Positions 36,072 through 38,198 of a stretch of DNA of 38,198 nucleotides are shown in pieces; position 1 is the stretch's first letter; each line of letters starts with the position of its first letter. Below the pieces are notes generated by a model, which was given only the letters and a program-made list of their open reading frames with translations, ran no database searches and had not been told where the DNA came from. The DNA is taken from assembly GCA_902599405.1 (NCBI GenBank), contig CACKFO010000002.1, positions 78,077 to 116,274 of the forward strand, read 5' to 3'. Source of the DNA: an uncultured Alphaproteobacteria bacterium. Lineage in GTDB: Bacteria; Pseudomonadota; Alphaproteobacteria; HIMB59. Made by a program: the position numbers and the translations under genes.

Positions 36072-37439
36072 TTACCTAAAATATCTTGAGTAATAACTTG
36101 CTATTTCAGAGAGTGATACTTTTTCTTGTTTCATAGTATCTCTATCTCGCACCGTAACTGTTTGATTTTCTAGAGTTTCAAAATCAATAGTAACACACAA
36201 AGGTGTTCCAATCTCATCATGTCTACGATAATTTTTTCCAATATTTCCTGTATTTTCAATCATAACTCTGCCTAGACCAAGTGATTGTAGCTCCGATTTG
36301 ACTTTATTTGCTGTATTGACCAAGTCTGAATTATTTCTTTTCAACGGTATAACTGCGGCCTTAAATGGTGATAAATGTGGTTTAAGTTTGAGTAATGTTC
36401 TTTTGTTAGCCTCATCCATAGTGTAAGCTTCATTTAAAACTGCCAACACTCCCCTCTCTACTCCAGCAGAAGGCTCTATAACAAATGGTATAAACCATTC
36501 TTTGTTTTCTAAATCTTGAATTGCTAACTTAGTCGTGGAATTTTTATTATCTTTTACTTTTGCTTTAATATTAAAATCTTTTTGGTTTTTAGAATGTGAA
36601 CCTAAATCAAAATCAGTTCTATTTGCAATACCCTCAAGTTCCTCAAGGCCATGTGGAAATTCATACATAATATCAAAAGTTGCTTTGGAGTAATGTGATA
36701 AATCCTTTTTTTCCACCTCAAGTAATTTTAATTTTTCTGATTTGACACCTTGATCGGCCCACCAATTTAAACGTTTATCAACCCAATATTTATGCCAACT
36801 CTCATCAGATCCAGGTTTAACAAAATACTCAAGTTCCATTTGTTCAAATTCCCTAACCCTAAAAATAAAGTTTCTAGGTGTGATTTCATTTCTAAATGCT
36901 TTTCCTATCTGAGCGATTCCAAAAGGAGGAACTCTACTTGTTGAGTCAACGATATTTTTAAAATTTACAAATATTTGCTGAGCAGTTTCTGGCCTCAAAT
37001 ATGCAAATGAACTACCGTCATCAACTGGACCTATTGCAGTTTTAAACATTAAGTTAAATGGCCTTGGTTCAGTTAAATCCTTTGATTTGCATTTATTTAA
37101 TGAACCACCTCTTGGACATTCGCTTTGTTCTAATTGATCTGCTCTAAATCTTGCTTTGCAGACTTTACAATCAACCAAAGGATCAGAAAATGTATCCTCG
37201 TGGCCTGAATATTTTAAAACAGTAGGTGAGGTTAAAATAGTTGAATCCAATCCCTCAACGTCATCTCTTTCATAAACTATTGATTTCCACCAAGCTGATT
37301 TTAAATTTAATTTTAGCTCTACGCCTATAGGCCCAAAATCATAGAGACCTTTCATGCCACCATAGATGTCATTTGATGGAAAAATAAACCCTCTTCTCTT
37401 ACACAGAGATACTAAATCTTCCATATTTTCTGCTGTCAT
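36072..37439 (-). CDS. glyS: Glycyl-tRNA synthetase, homodimeric (alpha2) type
   Basis: Class II enzyme charging tRNA-Gly, of the single-chain type found in archaea, eukaryotes and some bacteria. The start [15 protein letters not shown], motif 2 [22 protein letters not shown] and motif 3 [18 protein letters not shown] are diagnostic. Zinc-type Cys lie in [10 protein letters not shown] and later ECPRGG…KC. The C-terminal anticodon domain follows ([28 protein letters not shown]). At 455 residues it is complete. Most alphaproteobacteria instead use the two-gene glyQ/glyS tetramer. It lies 3 bp after the S49 peptidase stop. Confidence 0.95.
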   Translation of the reverse strand: MTAENMEDLVSLCKRRGFIFPSNDIYGGMKGLYDFGPIGVELKLNLKSAWWKSIVYERDDVEGLDSTILTSPTVLKYSGHEDTFSDPLVDCKVCKARFRADQLEQSECPRGGSLNKCKSKDLTEPRPFNLMFKTAIGPVDDGSSFAYLRPETAQQIFVNFKNIVDSTSRVPPFGIAQIGKAFRNEITPRNFIFRVREFEQMELEYFVKPGSDESWHKYWVDKRLNWWADQGVKSEKLKLLEVEKKDLSHYSKATFDIMYEFPHGLEELEGIANRTDFDLGSHSKNQKDFNIKAKVKDNKNSTTKLAIQDLENKEWFIPFVIEPSAGVERGVLAVLNEAYTMDEANKRTLLKLKPHLSPFKAAVIPLKRNNSDLVNTANKVKSELQSLGLGRVMIENTGNIGKNYRRHDEIGTPLCVTIDFETLENQTVTVRDRDTMKQEKVSLSEIASYYSRYFR

Positions 37440-37442
37440 TGA

Positions 37443-38198
37443 TCAGATACCAAATTTGTTAAAAAGAAGCTCCTCTTTTAATTTAGTAATTAAATCTTCA
37501 CTATTTAAAGAATTAATACCTAGACCTAGCTTTTGTTTTAGAGACTTTGGTTGTTTTATTTTTTTAATTTTGGTCTTTTCACCAAATTTACTTTTAAAAA
37601 AAGATGACTCAGATGCAATACCATCAATTAAACCTAAGTCTTTTGCCTCATTAGCTAACCAAAAGGAACCAGAGAATATGATTTTTTTATTTTTTTCGTT
37701 TAATTTCTTTTTTCTTCTCGAGGACACCCAATCAATAAAATTTTGGTGTATTAACTTTTGAAGTTTTTTTAATTTTTCCTCATCTTTTTTATTAACTTTT
37801 AAAAATGGATCTAAAAAGCTTTTGTTCTCTCCAGCTGTAAATATCCTTCTTTCTACTCCAATTTTTTTAATAAGATCAGTAAATCCAAAACCACCTGATA
37901 TCACGCCTATTGAACCAATAATAGAATTTACATCTGCATATAACTCATCTGCTGCACATGCAAGCCAATACCCGCCAGATGCAGCAACATCCTCAACAAA
38001 ACAATAACATTTCACTTTTTTCTTATCTGAAATTTCTCTTATTTTTTGTGCAATTAAAGATGATTGCACAGGAGAACCACCAGGAGAGTTTATGACAATT
38101 GATAGTGCATCAAATTTCATTTTCATTACCTTTGAGAAAAGTCCATTTAAATTATCCATATTCAATGGCGCTCTACTTCCAGATGCAATCATTCCTTT
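37443..38198 (-). CDS. S49-family signal peptide peptidase / SohB-like protease (5' partial)
   Basis: Serine-lysine protease of the SppA/SohB family. The catalytic Ser is in VEDVAASGGYWLACAA, and the general-base Lys in FTAGENKSFLDPF. SIVINSPGGSPVQSSLIAQKI is the oxyanion region. The frame is still open at the right edge of the window: the Met at 38192 lies inside the first strand of the fold, so the real start is beyond the edge. The short alphaproteobacterial form usually has about 270–300 residues, so little is missing. A role in degrading membrane or signal peptides is inferred from the family. Confidence 0.92.
   Translation of the reverse strand, partial: KGMIASGSRAPLNMDNLNGLFSKVMKMKFDALSIVINSPGGSPVQSSLIAQKIREISDKKKVKCYCFVEDVAASGGYWLACAADELYADVNSIIGSIGVISGGFGFTDLIKKIGVERRIFTAGENKSFLDPFLKVNKKDEEKLKKLQKLIHQNFIDWVSSRRKKKLNEKNKKIIFSGSFWLANEAKDLGLIDGIASESSFFKSKFGEKTKIKKIKQPKSLKQKLGLGINSLNSEDLITKLKEELLFNKFGI

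Noticed and set aside
37366-37761. Plus-strand frame of 131 codons across the glyS start and S49 peptidase end
   Set aside because: Both genes underneath are well supported; this frame is an AT-rich antisense shadow.
1-38198. CRISPR arrays, IS elements, prophage genes, tRNA or rRNA genes
   Set aside because: No regularly spaced repeats, transposase motifs, terminal inverted repeats or GC-rich cloverleaf-like stretches were seen on either strand.

Overview
This is about 38 kb of gene-dense, very AT-rich chromosome. Gene content and order fit a streamlined, probably marine, alphaproteobacterium of the SAR11 / HIMB59 / AEGEAN-169 kind. That placement is inferred from conserved alphaproteobacterial neighbourhoods: rodZ-like–ispG–hisS–prfA–prmC–DUF4167; NDUFAF5-like–nitrilase–DUF1178–ubiG–lysC; accA–xerD–aroK–aroB–corC-like; and bolA–dnaJ-like–cobS–cobT. 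I see no rRNA, tRNA, insertion sequence, CRISPR array, phage gene or attachment site. The longest non-coding gap is only 108 bp.

Layout. 42–6669 (minus): DUF4167, release factor 1 and its methyltransferase, HisRS, IspG, a RodZ-like protein and aspartokinase. 6712–9667: ubiG converging on DUF1178, a nitrilase-family amidase and an unknown small protein, then an NDUFAF5-like protein on plus. 9694–15558: secA (plus) abutting accA, xerD, a secreted protein of unknown function and a 43-residue membrane peptide (minus). 15613–18412 (plus): aroK, aroB and a CNNM/CBS membrane protein. 18401–21925: bolA (minus), then a J-domain protein and cobS-cobT (plus). 21914–27937 (minus): ferredoxin, class I LysRS, pyrD, a HAD phosphatase, ribosomal L28, a queuosine-precursor transporter and a TGT-family enzyme. 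28046–33551 (plus): heme A synthase, a short-chain dehydrogenase (SDR), a photolyase-related flavoprotein, a second SDR and purE-purK. 33548–38198: pyrC and a GT9 glycosyltransferase (minus), a short YgfZ (plus), and glycyl-tRNA synthetase and an S49 peptidase (minus) that runs off the right edge. The genes mostly serve core information processing, shikimate, pyrimidine, purine, isoprenoid, ubiquinone and heme pathways, with a small light-related cluster.

The most striking property is that ten genes are broken by single-base frameshifts, 14 in all. Every one lies in an A or T run of 6–9 bases, and every one is cured by removing exactly one base. After correction each gene reads through with conserved sequence on both sides. 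I annotate them as intact genes with frame-disrupted sequence. A consensus homopolymer over-call is the likeliest cause, but the one-sided direction deserves checking against reads.

Other points of interest: the TGT-family enzyme has lost three of its four zinc ligands while keeping its catalytic residues. The photolyase-related protein lacks the Fe-S cysteine signature and sits beside an SDR without its catalytic Tyr. The NDUFAF5-like protein has no visible SAM Gly-loop. cobS/cobT occur without cobN nearby. All six convergent gene pairs overlap or nearly abut, and almost no gene start has a Shine-Dalgarno sequence.
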